A stretch of 64,000 nucleotides of DNA from Nitrospira sp. (GCA_024331095.1 JANDJE010000004.1:56469-120468); one strand, 5' to 3'. Shown: positions 33,674-43,168, counted from the stretch's first letter. Numbers and translations are program-made. Notes: a model not told the origin generated them from the letters alone.

Positions 33674-34120
33674 TTATTCACCCTTGCAGAAGCTTCGCTC
33701 GTAGTTGATGATATGCCACGCTTCTTCTTCGTTAATAGCCGCCGGAATCAAAGAGACCATTCCGGTGCCGGGGCTGCCGTTCTTAATGACCCAGAAGAGC
33801 TCACCGTCTTTCCGCTTCTTGTGGAATTTGCAGTTGGTAAAGTCACGCGGGCTTGGATTCAACATCGCGCCGGCGGGGCCGTCACCCTTGCCTGTTTTCC
33901 CATGACAGTTGAAACAGGTGCCCTTTCCTTCATACAAAGCCTTTCCCTTGGCAATACTGTCCGCCGTAGGCTCTATCGGATTCTTCATGGCTTTTGCATC
34001 CGCAAGCTGATCGGCCGGGACACGAGGCTTCGTGGGATCTCGCTCTTCCGCACCGACCAGAGAAGCCGACAACAGCACCAGCGCTGCGCTGACCCCCAAA
34101 AACTTTGACAAATACCCCAT
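33674..34120 (-). CDS. Periplasmic monoheme cytochrome c
   Basis: Class I-like c-type cytochrome of 148 aa with a signal peptide (FLGVSAALVLLSASLVGA). The single heme site is CFNCH in KGTCFNCHGKTGKGDGP, and the likely sixth ligand Met lies in GTGMVSLI. Two further Cys (TNCKF and near the C-terminus, RSFC) could form a disulfide. Strong AAGGAGG ribosome site before ATG 34120 and an excellent promoter at 34222-34251, so it is probably well expressed and monocistronic. It may carry electrons between periplasmic enzymes and terminal oxidases. Confidence 0.9.
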   Translation of the reverse strand: MGYLSKFLGVSAALVLLSASLVGAEERDPTKPRVPADQLADAKAMKNPIEPTADSIAKGKALYEGKGTCFNCHGKTGKGDGPAGAMLNPSPRDFTNCKFHKKRKDGELFWVIKNGSPGTGMVSLIPAAINEEEAWHIINYERSFCKGE

Positions 34121-34481
34121 CACACATCCTCCTTTGTATTGAACTGACCATGCATTGATTCCGCAACAAGCGGCAGGTTGAAATGCCATAAGACGCATGC
34201 AAAAGCCGTCAAAACGATCGGACTATACCAACCCCTTTAAATTCCTGTCAAGAAACGACCCTTTCACTACCCTCATCCCGTCAAATGATCGCTCTCGCTC
34301 CGTCACTTCGCCACTTTGCTACTTTTTCCATTGAAGACGCCGAGACATGAAAATTTGCAACTGTCCATGGGCACGAAAAGCAACCACCTTCGGAGGAGCC
34401 CCGACTTCTCTAGGAAAATACATGACGAACGAAGAGACCGGCAAGGATGATGAGCGTGATATCATTCCCTTGGCATCGGCG
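34121..34481. other. Intergenic region with cytochrome c promoter
   Basis: 361 bp between the cytochrome c start and the rodZ-like stop, both on the minus strand. It contains the promoter at 34222-34251. A plus-strand open frame at 34347-34637 is mostly antisense to rodZ and is not supported. Confidence 0.5.
34222..34251 (-). promoter_or_regulatory. Strong sigma70-like promoter of the cytochrome c gene
   Basis: Minus strand TTGACA (34246-34251, 6 of 6), an 18-bp spacer and TATAGT (34222-34227, 5 of 6). The predicted start near 34215 leaves a leader of about 95 nt. Confidence 0.7.
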
Positions 34482-35417
34482 TTATCGCTTCAAGACAATA
34501 TCGCGCGCGACTTTGCCGCTTGGGCCGAACGGTTTTTGAGGCTTCCCGTTCAATTCCGCCTTGACTCCGCCGGCGTTGCCGAGCGTGAGGACGAACTGAT
34601 TCTGACCTTTCCATTGTGCCTTTTCACCAGGCCTTAACAACGACTCCTGCGGGCTGCCATTGTCGACTTGCACGACAACCCAACTTAATTCAGTGGCCTC
34701 CAGATCCAGCACCAATTGATCGTCTCCGGAAATTCCGCCCCTGTCAAAAGCAATCCCCCCCAACGGCCCGTCCGAACCGGGCGACACGGCATAAGCCGTC
34801 TGGGATTCCGCTCTTGACACCGTAATGGGCGGAGGAGTCGGTTCAAGCTGGCGGGATTCCTCAACAGACATCCGGGACGGCTGCGTCGTCGTTTTGTCAT
34901 GTTGTTTCAGGGATTCACCGGAAAATTCCGGCTCCCCGCCGTCCCGCTGGGATGTCGCGGCGAGTTCATCTTTCACGGTCCCCACACCGTTTTGCGCGGT
35001 AAGAACCTGGTCCGAATCCGCGTGCCGGAGCATGGACGATTGTTCCCGACTCAGCAAAACGACTAAGACGACCACGGCGATTCCGATCGCCACTCCCACC
35101 GCTTTTCGATTCGCCCGACGTTTTCGCTCCTCTTCAATCTGACGGAGCTTGAGCCGTTCCCGTTCGTCCTGCTTTTCGTAAAACGTGCCGGCCGACTTGG
35201 TGAACCGCTGAATCGCGTCTTCCTCGTCCAGGCCGAGCGAGCGAGCATAGGAACGAACGAACCCTCTGGCGAACACTTGGTCGGGAAGCTTGGAAAAATT
35301 GCCTTCCTCAAGCGCCCGGACGAAGTCGGCCCGGATTCTGGTCTTGGAGGACACCTCGTCGACGGTCAATCCCTTCGCCTCTCGTACCTGTCTGAAAAAT
35401 TCGCCGACCGACTCCAT
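34482..35417 (-). CDS. RodZ-like helix-turn-helix membrane protein
   Basis: 311-aa protein with an N-terminal Cro/CI-type HTH (residues ~5-70: FFRQVREAKGLTVDEVSSKT), a basic juxtamembrane segment, one membrane helix (about 104-120) and a periplasmic region with a low-complexity linker and a C-terminal DUF4115-like beta domain (LDLEATELSWVVVQVDN). This is the RodZ layout; RodZ links MreB to the cell-wall machinery. AGAGGG ribosome site before ATG 35417. A TPR lipoprotein of PilW type is directly upstream. mreB is not in the window. Confidence 0.85.
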   Translation of the reverse strand: MESVGEFFRQVREAKGLTVDEVSSKTRIRADFVRALEEGNFSKLPDQVFARGFVRSYARSLGLDEEDAIQRFTKSAGTFYEKQDERERLKLRQIEEERKRRANRKAVGVAIGIAVVVLVVLLSREQSSMLRHADSDQVLTAQNGVGTVKDELAATSQRDGGEPEFSGESLKQHDKTTTQPSRMSVEESRQLEPTPPPITVSRAESQTAYAVSPGSDGPLGGIAFDRGGISGDDQLVLDLEATELSWVVVQVDNGSPQESLLRPGEKAQWKGQNQFVLTLGNAGGVKAELNGKPQKPFGPSGKVARDIVLKR

Positions 35418-35428
35418 AGTGCCCTCTG

Positions 35429-36133
35429 CTACTTCAATTGAGCCGACAGTTCAGCGGCGGCCGTGGCATATTCTCCGTTTTGATCCAACAGCTCCGCTTT
35501 TTTCAGCGCCTCGCGGGCCTTGGCGGAATATCCCGCCTTCAAATACAGCCGTCCCAATTCCAATTGAGTCATTGCCGGTGGAATGCTCGGAGGACTGGTG
35601 GACGACGCATCTTCAAACGCCTCGATCGACGCCTGAAGATCGCCCTTTTGCTCCAGAGCCCTCCCCAAATGAAACCAGGCCAGATCAGGAGTCGCATAGA
35701 GCGGATTCGCCAAGGCCCGTCGGTAGGACTTGATCGCGTCATCCCAACGACTCTGGCTCGCCAGAATCTGCCCCAGGTAGGTGTGGGCTTCCGAAAAATC
35801 CTCGTCGATCTTGATCGCCGCGCGGAATTCTTCCTCCGCCTTCGCCAGTTTCCCCTGCATCGCGTACACGTGCCCCAACGCATACCGCGCCTCTTTATTG
35901 TTGGGATTCAACTGGACCGCTTTCTGAAACGACACGAACGCTCGTTGCCGATCGCCCGGAAGACTGGCCACTCCCTCTTGATAATACCCTTGCGATTTCC
36001 TAATCGTCTCCTCGCTCGTGGCGCAGCCGGCCGGCAGGATCAACGATGCCGCGCAAATCAATAAACAGCCGAACTCCACCGCACGCACGGCGACCTCCCG
36101 ACACCGCCTTCTCGTTTCCGTTGCTTTCCTCAC
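35429..36133 (-). CDS. TPR lipoprotein (PilF/PilW-like)
   Basis: 234-aa outer-membrane lipoprotein candidate. The lipobox LPAGC follows an N-terminal hydrophobic stretch, and four or five tetratricopeptide repeats come after (for example KEARYALGHVYAMQGKLAKA). The start is GTG 36133 in a GTGA overlap with the PfkB stop, indicating translational coupling. The pair with a RodZ-like gene resembles the pilW-rodZ order of proteobacteria, where PilW helps assemble the type IV pilus secretin; whether that holds here is inference. Confidence 0.82.
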   Translation of the reverse strand: MRKATETRRRCREVAVRAVEFGCLLICAASLILPAGCATSEETIRKSQGYYQEGVASLPGDRQRAFVSFQKAVQLNPNNKEARYALGHVYAMQGKLAKAEEEFRAAIKIDEDFSEAHTYLGQILASQSRWDDAIKSYRRALANPLYATPDLAWFHLGRALEQKGDLQASIEAFEDASSTSPPSIPPAMTQLELGRLYLKAGYSAKAREALKKAELLDQNGEYATAAAELSAQLK

Positions 36134-37044
36134 GGAATGTCCTCGAAATGAGTCAATCGTTTGAACTCACGGAATCGTTCCTGCACTTCTTTGTAATCCA
36201 GGATGCGCAATCGGTCAAGACTAAAGGATTCCACGGTAAACGACGCCATGACGCTGCCGAAGATGATCGCCTGTTTCATCGCTTCCTCGGACCGATTCCC
36301 GGTCGCCGCCAAGTAGCCCAGGAAGCCGCCGGCAAACGTATCGCCGGCACCCGTCGGATCGCGCACGTCTTCAAGGGGGAATGCGGGGGCGCCGAACACC
36401 TGTTTCTCGTTAAACATCAGCACCCCGTACTCGCCCCGCTTGATGATCAAATATTTGGGACCTCGCGACAGCACCAGCTTCGCTACCTTGACCAGGTTGG
36501 AATCCTCGCCCAGGGCGCGCGCCTCGCCGTCGTTGATGATCAGCACGTCCACCTGTTCGAGCACGTTCCACAGCGCCGCTCGCTTGCGGGCGATCCAGAA
36601 ATTCATCGTGTCGCAGGCGACCAATCCGGGACGATTCACTTTTTGGAGCACGTCCAGTTGCAGCTCCGGATCGATATTTCCAAGAAACAAGACGTCGGGC
36701 GATCGATGCGTGTCGGGAATGACGGGACGAAACGTCTCAAAAACGTTGAGGTGCGTCTCCAGCGTATGCGCTTCATTCAACTGATGCGTGTACTCGCCTT
36801 TCCAGCGGAACGTCGCGCCGGGACGCCGTTCAAGACCCGTCAAATCGATCCCGCGACTCTTCAAGAACGCCACGTGTTGCGGGGGAAAGTCTTCTCCGAC
36901 CACGGCGATCAGCGCGACGGACGTAAAGAAACTCGCCGACGTCGAGAAGTACGTCGCCGACCCGCCGAGAACCTCGGTTTTTTCACCGAACGGCGTTTTG
37001 ACCGTATCGAGAGCGACCGATCCGACTACCAACAATTTTCCCAT
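36130..37044 (-). CDS. PfkB-family carbohydrate/nucleoside kinase
   Basis: 304-aa ribokinase-fold kinase. The C-terminal PfkB signature DPTGAGDTFAGGF contains the catalytic Asp; the N-terminal VVGSVALDTV and GGSATYFS segments fit the substrate side. Strong AAGGAGC ribosome site. It lies 15 bp downstream of mtnP, which suggests it phosphorylates a product of methylthioadenosine or nucleoside breakdown, but the substrate cannot be read from sequence. Confidence 0.88.
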   Translation of the reverse strand: MGKLLVVGSVALDTVKTPFGEKTEVLGGSATYFSTSASFFTSVALIAVVGEDFPPQHVAFLKSRGIDLTGLERRPGATFRWKGEYTHQLNEAHTLETHLNVFETFRPVIPDTHRSPDVLFLGNIDPELQLDVLQKVNRPGLVACDTMNFWIARKRAALWNVLEQVDVLIINDGEARALGEDSNLVKVAKLVLSRGPKYLIIKRGEYGVLMFNEKQVFGAPAFPLEDVRDPTGAGDTFAGGFLGYLAATGNRSEEAMKQAIIFGSVMASFTVESFSLDRLRILDYKEVQERFREFKRLTHFEDIP

Positions 37045-37059
37045 CCGTCATGCTCCTTG

Positions 37060-37950
37060 TTATTGTGACCAGACACGGCGCGTCAGCAACGCAAGTTTGT
37101 CCTTGACGGCGGCCGGTACGCCCTTGCGGGCCGTGACAATGGCATGGTCCAAGGCCCGCTGACAGACGCAGCTCCCCCCCGTCGCCACCGCGGGAATCGC
37201 TTCCCGCAGAATCCGCTTCGCCGACTCCACGTTGCGATGCAGCGTGGCCAAGATCGCCTCAACCGTCACGTCCTCTTCCGTCTCGTGCCAACAGTCGTAG
37301 TCCGTCACCAAGGCCATCGTCGCATAGCATAATTCGGCTTCGCGCGCCAATTTCGCCTCCGGCATGTTGGTCATCCCGATCACGTCGACACCCCACCGTC
37401 GATACAGCATCGACTCGCCTTTCGTCGAGAACTGCGGCCCCTCGATACAGACGTAGGTACCCCCCGAATGAACGGTCGCTCCCACCCGTCGGCCGGACGA
37501 CGCCAGCTTCTCCGACAGACCGGCGCACACGGGCTTGCCAAACGCCACGTGCGCCACCACTCCGCCCTCGAAGAACGTGGACGCGCGCCGTTTCGTCAGA
37601 TCCAGAAATTGATCGGGAATCACCACGTCCTCCGGCTTGATCGACTCCTTCATACTGCCCACCGCGCTGATGGAAATCACGCGGGAGACCCCTAGCGACT
37701 TGAGGGCGTAGATATTCGCCCGATAGTTGATCTCGCTCGGACTCAATCGGTGGCCGCTCCCGTGTCGAGCCAGAAACGCCACCCGAACGCCGTCGATCAA
37801 ACCGACGACCACCGCGCCGGAGGGAGCGCCGAAGGGAGTGCGAATCCGATACTCTCTGGCGTCTTTGAGCCCTTCCATCGCATAGAGACCGCTCCCACCG
37901 ATCACGCCCACCGACGCTTCTTGACGTCGATCTCTTCTGTGCGCCTTCAT
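37060..37950 (-). CDS. mtnP: S-methyl-5'-thioadenosine phosphorylase
   Basis: Phosphorolyses methylthioadenosine to adenine and methylthioribose 1-phosphate in methionine salvage. 296 aa, PNP/MTAP family 2. Visible motifs: GVIGGSGLY near the N-terminus (phosphate loop), ARHGSGHRLSPSEINYRANI, TYVCIEGPQFSTKGES and GMTNMPEAKLAREAE. The last distinguishes the MTAP-type from many purine nucleoside phosphorylases. AAGGAGC ribosome site. Adjacent miaA also deals with adenine-related isopentenyl chemistry, but the link may be only positional. Confidence 0.93.
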   Translation of the reverse strand: MKAHRRDRRQEASVGVIGGSGLYAMEGLKDAREYRIRTPFGAPSGAVVVGLIDGVRVAFLARHGSGHRLSPSEINYRANIYALKSLGVSRVISISAVGSMKESIKPEDVVIPDQFLDLTKRRASTFFEGGVVAHVAFGKPVCAGLSEKLASSGRRVGATVHSGGTYVCIEGPQFSTKGESMLYRRWGVDVIGMTNMPEAKLAREAELCYATMALVTDYDCWHETEEDVTVEAILATLHRNVESAKRILREAIPAVATGGSCVCQRALDHAIVTARKGVPAAVKDKLALLTRRVWSQ

Positions 37951-37958
37951 CTCGCTCC

Positions 37959-38969
37959 TTATCTTGTTGTTTGCATCGCATCCGGTTGCGAAGCGACGCC
38001 GAGCGTGTCCAGAAACCGCTCGACAATGGACACCACCCGTCGAGCCGTCCGGTCCGGCGATTCATCGGCCGCGATCGACAGCCAGTGAATACCCGGCTCT
38101 TTTCGAAACCACGTCGTCTGTCGCTTGGCGAAGCGCCTGGTATCTCGCTTGAACAAGCGAACCATGTCGGACTCATCGTACTCGCCGGACAAATACGCCG
38201 CGACGTGTCGATAGCCCAACGCCTTCATCGCCCCCAAGTGCCGTCCGTACCCACGATCGATCAACGCGCGGGTCTCCTCGACCATTCCGCTCGCCAACTG
38301 CCGATCGATTCGCGCCTCGATCCTGCGGTAGAGATCTTCCCTTTCCCGCTCCAACCCGATCAAGAGCGCAGAAAACGGCGCCTCGTGAAAGCCGTGACGG
38401 TCCTGCCAGACGGACATCGGCCGGCCGGACAATCGATACACTTCCAAAGCTCTGATGATCTTTGCTTCATCGCGAGGATGCAGCCTCGCCGCCAGAGCGG
38501 GATCAATCGCCGCCAATTCCGCATGGAGTCGCTCCCGCCCCTCCTTCTGACCGAGAATCGCGAACTCTTCCCGCAATTCCGGACTGGCCTCAGGAGCCGG
38601 ACAGAGGCCCCGCACCAAAGCACGGATGTACAGTCCCGTTCCGCCGACGACGAAGGGCAATCGTCGCGCCGCAAGCAGACGCTCGATCTCCGTGATCGCC
38701 GTCCTCCGATACCGTCCCGCATTGAATGCTTCATCGGGGTCGGCCAAATCAATGAGTCGATGCGGCACGCCTTGCCGTTCCTCGATCGACGGTTTGTCCG
38801 TGCCGATGTCCATTCCTCGGTAGACCTGCCGGGAATCGGCCGCCAGGACGTCGGTTGAAAAATGTTTCGCCACCTGCACGGCGATCCGGCTCTTGCCCAC
38901 CGCCGTCGGTCCCAACAACACGACCAACGGTCGTCGTTGACACACCGTTTCCGAGAGATTCGACATCAT
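37959..38969 (-). CDS. miaA: tRNA dimethylallyltransferase
   Basis: Adds a dimethylallyl group to adenosine 37 of tRNAs reading UNN codons. 336 aa. P-loop GPTAVGKS is at residues 20-27, followed by the DSRQVYRGMDIGT segment, VGGTGLYIRAL, and the C-terminal RRFAKRQTTWFR region. It sits 8 bp upstream of mtnP and downstream of mutL, all on the minus strand. Two consecutive ATGs start it; the second is slightly better spaced to AGGA. Confidence 0.96.
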   Translation of the reverse strand: MMSNLSETVCQRRPLVVLLGPTAVGKSRIAVQVAKHFSTDVLAADSRQVYRGMDIGTDKPSIEERQGVPHRLIDLADPDEAFNAGRYRRTAITEIERLLAARRLPFVVGGTGLYIRALVRGLCPAPEASPELREEFAILGQKEGRERLHAELAAIDPALAARLHPRDEAKIIRALEVYRLSGRPMSVWQDRHGFHEAPFSALLIGLEREREDLYRRIEARIDRQLASGMVEETRALIDRGYGRHLGAMKALGYRHVAAYLSGEYDESDMVRLFKRDTRRFAKRQTTWFRKEPGIHWLSIAADESPDRTARRVVSIVERFLDTLGVASQPDAMQTTR

Positions 38970-39071
38970 TCGCCGTTACGATCCTCATCGTCGCTCACCA
39001 GGCAAAGCCGAAGCAAGGCGCGGCGATGCGATTCACTTTTCTCGTTTCGGCCTATACCGAACCCCTTACCG

Positions 39072-40892
39072 TCACCAACCGGCCCGCCCGAACATTTTTT
39101 CCAGGTCGTCCGTCCCAAGCCGAAACACGGTTCGTCGCCCATGAGGACAGGTGGTCGGCTCGCCTTCGGCTCGCCAATCTTCAACCAACGTTTTGATCTC
39201 GGGCAACTCCAAGGAGCGGCCGGAGCGGATTGCGCCATGGCAGGCCAGCGAGGCCAAGATGGAACGGACTTTGGCCTCCACCGTTGACGCATGATCCCAT
39301 TGGCTTAAATCATCGAGCACATCGAGCAAAAACGGCTCCATGTCCATCTTGCCAAGCCCCACGGGAACGGCCCGAACCAACACGCTCGACGGCCCAAAAG
39401 GCTCAAGCTCCAACCCGAGTTTCTCAAGGTCGCCTTGATGACGACCCAGAAGCGCCGCGTGAGAAGCCGGCAAGACGACCGTTTCGGGAAGAAGCAAGGG
39501 TTGGGATCGAACGTCCCGAGACGCCCACGCGCGAAACAACCGTTCAAACAACACCCGCTCATGGGCGGTGTGTTGGTCGATCACGGCCAAATCGCCGCCG
39601 AGCTGGACGATCAAGAACGTGCGATTGAGCTGACCCAGTGGACGGATCTCTTCCGACGGCACCCGCACATAGGGCTCGGCCGTTTCGCTCACAAAAACCA
39701 GTTGGCCTCCTTCTTGAAGCGGAACGTCCGGCCGGGCAAGCGGCCGATCTGACGCTTCCACCTCTTCTTCTCCCGCTTTTGTGGGATCGGTTCGCCCCCA
39801 TCCCGATTCGTCGTGCACGGCCCGAGTTTGCGACTGAGTTCGGATGGATTCGCCGTTCGCTTCCACCGTTCCCGCGACCGGAAATGCCGTCTCGACTCCC
39901 AATGCCTGACGCACCGCCCTTCGCACCAACCGGTGGATCAAATCCTGATCCGCAAAGCGGACCTCTCGCTTGGCGGGATGGACGTTGACGTCGACTCGGT
40001 CGGGATCGACATCCAAGAACAAGACGAAGAGCGGCTGGCGGCCCTTGGCAAGAGAGGCCCCATACCCCTCCGTCACCGCGTGAAACACGGCGGCGTTTCG
40101 AACCGGACGGCGGTTGAGAAACAATTCCTGGGGGATCCGCGATGACCGCGCCTGCACCGGATCGATCACATAGCCGCCGACCCTGGCCGTCGGAAGAGCC
40201 GCTTGAACCGGTCGGCAGTGGGCCAGAAACGAGAGTCGATAGACCTGGCCGATGCGATCCCGTTCGGACGAAACGGCCGGATAGTTCACGGCCTCCGCTC
40301 CATTATGGAGCAGTCTGAAGTGGACGGACGGCCAGGCAAGCGCCGCCTGCTGCACGACGCGGCTGATATGCGAGAATTCCGCAGGAGCCGATTTGAGAAA
40401 TTTCTTCCGGGCCGGCTGATTGTAGAACAACTCTTTCACTTCAATGCTGGTGCCGGCCACGGGCGGCGCTTCGACGACCCCGTCGATCTTTCCTTCCGTG
40501 ACCAGGAAGGACACGCCGACTCCGGTCGAACGCACGGCCGTGGAGACGCGGACGTGGGAAACGGCGGCGATGCTCGGCAGAGCCTCGCCCCGAAACCCCA
40601 TGGTCCGAATGGTCCAGAGATCCCGATCGGACCGGAGTTTGCTCGTCGCGTGCCGCTCGAACGCCAACATCGCGTCGTCGGGCTCCATGCCTTCGCCGTC
40701 GTCCGTCACGCGAATCATCGTCAATCCGCCGTTCTGAATCTCGACGGTGACGGAACGGCTCCCCGCGTCCAAGCTGTTCTCGATCAGCTCTTTCACCACG
40801 GCGGCCGGACGCTCGATCACTTCTCCGGCCGCAATGCGGCTGACGACGTCGCCGGGCAAGACGCGTATCTTTCCGCTGCCGGCTGTCACCAT
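39072..40892 (-). CDS. mutL: DNA mismatch repair protein MutL
   Basis: 606-aa GHKL ATPase that couples MutS recognition to strand cleavage. N-terminal ATPase motifs are clear: VVKELIENSLDAG, DDGEGM, and GFRGEALPSIAAVS. The linker is acidic and low in complexity. The C-terminal domain has a metal-site-like DQHTAHERVLFE (DQHAxxExxxxE with Thr for Ala), ACHGAIRSG and CPHGRR, so it probably has the endonuclease activity of organisms lacking MutH. GAGGAG ribosome site before the ATG at 40892. The mutL-miaA order is common. Confidence 0.95.
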   Translation of the reverse strand: MVTAGSGKIRVLPGDVVSRIAAGEVIERPAAVVKELIENSLDAGSRSVTVEIQNGGLTMIRVTDDGEGMEPDDAMLAFERHATSKLRSDRDLWTIRTMGFRGEALPSIAAVSHVRVSTAVRSTGVGVSFLVTEGKIDGVVEAPPVAGTSIEVKELFYNQPARKKFLKSAPAEFSHISRVVQQAALAWPSVHFRLLHNGAEAVNYPAVSSERDRIGQVYRLSFLAHCRPVQAALPTARVGGYVIDPVQARSSRIPQELFLNRRPVRNAAVFHAVTEGYGASLAKGRQPLFVLFLDVDPDRVDVNVHPAKREVRFADQDLIHRLVRRAVRQALGVETAFPVAGTVEANGESIRTQSQTRAVHDESGWGRTDPTKAGEEEVEASDRPLARPDVPLQEGGQLVFVSETAEPYVRVPSEEIRPLGQLNRTFLIVQLGGDLAVIDQHTAHERVLFERLFRAWASRDVRSQPLLLPETVVLPASHAALLGRHQGDLEKLGLELEPFGPSSVLVRAVPVGLGKMDMEPFLLDVLDDLSQWDHASTVEAKVRSILASLACHGAIRSGRSLELPEIKTLVEDWRAEGEPTTCPHGRRTVFRLGTDDLEKMFGRAGW

Positions 40893-40952
40893 GCGATCCG
40901 ACTCCTCACGGATGGAAATGCGGGGGAAAAGTGGAGCGGCGGGATGCGGGGA

Positions 40953-41720
40953 TCATCGAATTTCAGCCAGCTTGATTTTGGCCATTCGAGACTCCTCCGA
41001 GCCGGGAAACTCTTCGAGCACACGTTTCAAGTTCTTTCTTGATCTTGCGAGATCACCAGTCTCCGCCGTCGCCAACCCGAGTTTGTACAACGCGGCCGGA
41101 ATTTTCTCATTGCCCGGATACTCGGCCACCAACGACTCGAACGCCTGAATGGCATGGCCGTAGTCCTTCATTTTGTAATAGGACTCTCCCAGCCAGTACT
41201 GCGCGTTCGGGCTCAGCGACGTCACCGGAAAATCTTTCAAGAATCGTTGAAATCCGGCCACGGCAAGCTCATATTTGCCGTTGAGGTAATCATTATAAGC
41301 CAGATTGAAGGCGGCCGTCGGGGTAATGCCCGGCGTGCCGACCGGAGCGTCCCCGGAAGGAACCTGCCTGGTTGATTTGAGTGCGGATGAGGAATCGGTT
41401 CTGATCGACGCCTGGACCACCGCCTCTTCCAGTTTCGCCAACCTGCTCTCGATTTTCTGAAGCCGGACGGACAGGTCATCGAGTCGCTGCCTGCCCAACT
41501 CGGCGTCCTTCGACCGCTCGACCGAGTCGATTCTTCGCAACGCCGAATCCAGGCGCTGATGATCCTGCTCCTGCGCCCGTGAAACCGCGGAAAGCTGTTC
41601 GCGCACCTCCAGAAAATCGGCGTGTTTGGCGCAAGCGGTCACCGTGAGCATGGAGACAAGCATCGGAGCAAGCGCGGCAACCTTACATCGCTTACATCGA
41701 TCCTTCATCATAAGAATCAC
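40953..41720 (-). CDS. CpoB/YbgF-like TPR lipoprotein (downstream copy)
   Basis: 255-aa exported protein, probably a lipoprotein (LTVTAC lipobox). A coiled-coil segment (about 40-105) is followed by a C-terminal set of TPRs (FNLAYNDYLNGKYELAVAGF, NAQYWLGESYYKMKDYGHAI). This is the CpoB/YbgF layout of the Tol-Pal system, where it coordinates cell-wall synthesis with outer-membrane constriction. The frame starts with GTG 41720, overlapping the upstream stop; ATGs at 41711 and 41708 are alternatives. It is the second of two such genes in the tol operon. Confidence 0.85.
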   Translation of the reverse strand: MILMMKDRCKRCKVAALAPMLVSMLTVTACAKHADFLEVREQLSAVSRAQEQDHQRLDSALRRIDSVERSKDAELGRQRLDDLSVRLQKIESRLAKLEEAVVQASIRTDSSSALKSTRQVPSGDAPVGTPGITPTAAFNLAYNDYLNGKYELAVAGFQRFLKDFPVTSLSPNAQYWLGESYYKMKDYGHAIQAFESLVAEYPGNEKIPAALYKLGLATAETGDLARSRKNLKRVLEEFPGSEESRMAKIKLAEIR

Positions 41721-43069
41721 CGTCCGGTTTTCAGTTGCGCCAGCTTATCGGACGCTTTTCCCGCTTCCTGACTCTTGGGATACAGAGTCATCACCTGTTT
41801 GAACGCCGATTCAGCCCGTTTCTTGTCCTTCAAAGCTAAATAGGCATACCCTTTTTTCAGGATCGCGGCCGGAACCTTGTCGCTCCGCGGATAATGCAGC
41901 TCGACCAGATTATAGGCGTCGATCGCTTTCTGATATTCTTTCTCACCGTAATAGGCCTCGCCCTGCCAATACCGGGCGTTCGGGGCCAGATCGGAATTGG
42001 GGTACTCCGACAAGAACGCCGCAAATCCGTTCCGGGCACCCTCCAAATCACCGTGACGAAACAACGCCAACACCCGTTCGTATTGGACTCGGTCCGGAGG
42101 GGGATCGGCTTTGGCCGCCGTCGATTCGGACGGAGCCGACTCTTTCGGCGGTGTAATCGTGATGGAAGCAGGGGTGGTGCCCGGTCTATCTGCTAAGGCC
42201 GCCGACGCGGCGCCCGTCTCAAGCTTGGGCCGATCCACCGGATCGGGCTCGGCGTCGGACAGCGACGGATCATCGGATCGCTGCGCCGATCTCATCGACG
42301 ATTGGCGCGCATCGGTTTTGGAGTTGCCGGCCTCGACCAGTCGCACCAACGACTCGATCCGACGGTCCTGTTCGGCGATTCGCGTGGAGAGAACCTGGAT
42401 ATTCTGAGACAGGGACTCCAGTGATTTGCCCGTCGCTTGCTCTCTTTGATCCGCTTGCTCGTGAAGCTCCGTCAACGCCTCCCGAAATCCGGTCAACGCC
42501 TGATTGAACTGAACGAATTTTTCCGTGCTCTGATTCAGCCGTTGACGGTGGTCGGCCGTCTCTTTTTCTTGCTCCTCCAGCCTTTCATTGACCCGTTTGG
42601 CCAGGGTGTCATTGGTGCGTTGCACCGCATCGATGATGTCTTTTTTCATCCCCGCCACGACGGTTTCCGTCGCGCGAGACAGTTCGTTCAGTCTGGCCGC
42701 GACTTTCGCATCCTGCGTGTCGAAGCTTTTTTGAATCCACGCGTACCGCGTCGCATTGTCGGCATCCATTTTCTTTACTTGCTGTTCCAGTTGAGCCAGC
42801 CGATGTCTGATATCTTCTTGCTTCGCTTCCAGCTCCTGGGCCAGATGAAACGCGCGTTCCACCTCTCCCTGCAATCGAGGCAATTCGTGATCCCGCAATG
42901 TCGCGATTTCCTGCCCTTGCCTGGCCCGGGCCTGCGAGAGCTGCTCATCCTGCTGCTTAATGCGCTGCTGCAAGACCCGCTCGGTGTGTCTGAGATCCGA
43001 TTCTTGCGCGACGCACCCGAACAGCAGAACGGACAAGATGACGGGAATCGCGGTCTCAGCCTTTCTCAT
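41717..43069 (-). CDS. CpoB/YbgF-like protein with long coiled coil (upstream copy)
   Basis: 450-aa lipoprotein candidate (SVLLFGC lipobox). Residues ~25-255 are almost entirely heptad-rich, Gln/Glu/Arg coiled coil. A Pro/Ser-rich linker follows (~260-330), then three TPRs (VLALFRHGDLEGARNGFAAF, NARYWQGEAYYGEKEYQKAI). The TPR end matches CpoB/YbgF; the coiled coil is several times longer than in E. coli CpoB (about 260 aa in total). The ATG at 43069 has AGAGGG upstream. Overlapping GTGA to the next cpoB-like gene shows coupling. Confidence 0.83.
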   Translation of the reverse strand: MRKAETAIPVILSVLLFGCVAQESDLRHTERVLQQRIKQQDEQLSQARARQGQEIATLRDHELPRLQGEVERAFHLAQELEAKQEDIRHRLAQLEQQVKKMDADNATRYAWIQKSFDTQDAKVAARLNELSRATETVVAGMKKDIIDAVQRTNDTLAKRVNERLEEQEKETADHRQRLNQSTEKFVQFNQALTGFREALTELHEQADQREQATGKSLESLSQNIQVLSTRIAEQDRRIESLVRLVEAGNSKTDARQSSMRSAQRSDDPSLSDAEPDPVDRPKLETGAASAALADRPGTTPASITITPPKESAPSESTAAKADPPPDRVQYERVLALFRHGDLEGARNGFAAFLSEYPNSDLAPNARYWQGEAYYGEKEYQKAIDAYNLVELHYPRSDKVPAAILKKGYAYLALKDKKRAESAFKQVMTLYPKSQEAGKASDKLAQLKTGR

Positions 43070-43168
43070 GATTGTCCCTCTCTGACCACATCCGCCGGTC
43101 GCCACGCCCTTTCATTCCATGGACAGCGGTGACCGCCCCCCGCTCCTGGGCCATCGCCGACGCATTCG

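Noticed and set aside
34347..34637. 96-aa plus-strand frame
   Set aside because: Most of it is antisense to the rodZ-like gene, and no ribosome site is present.
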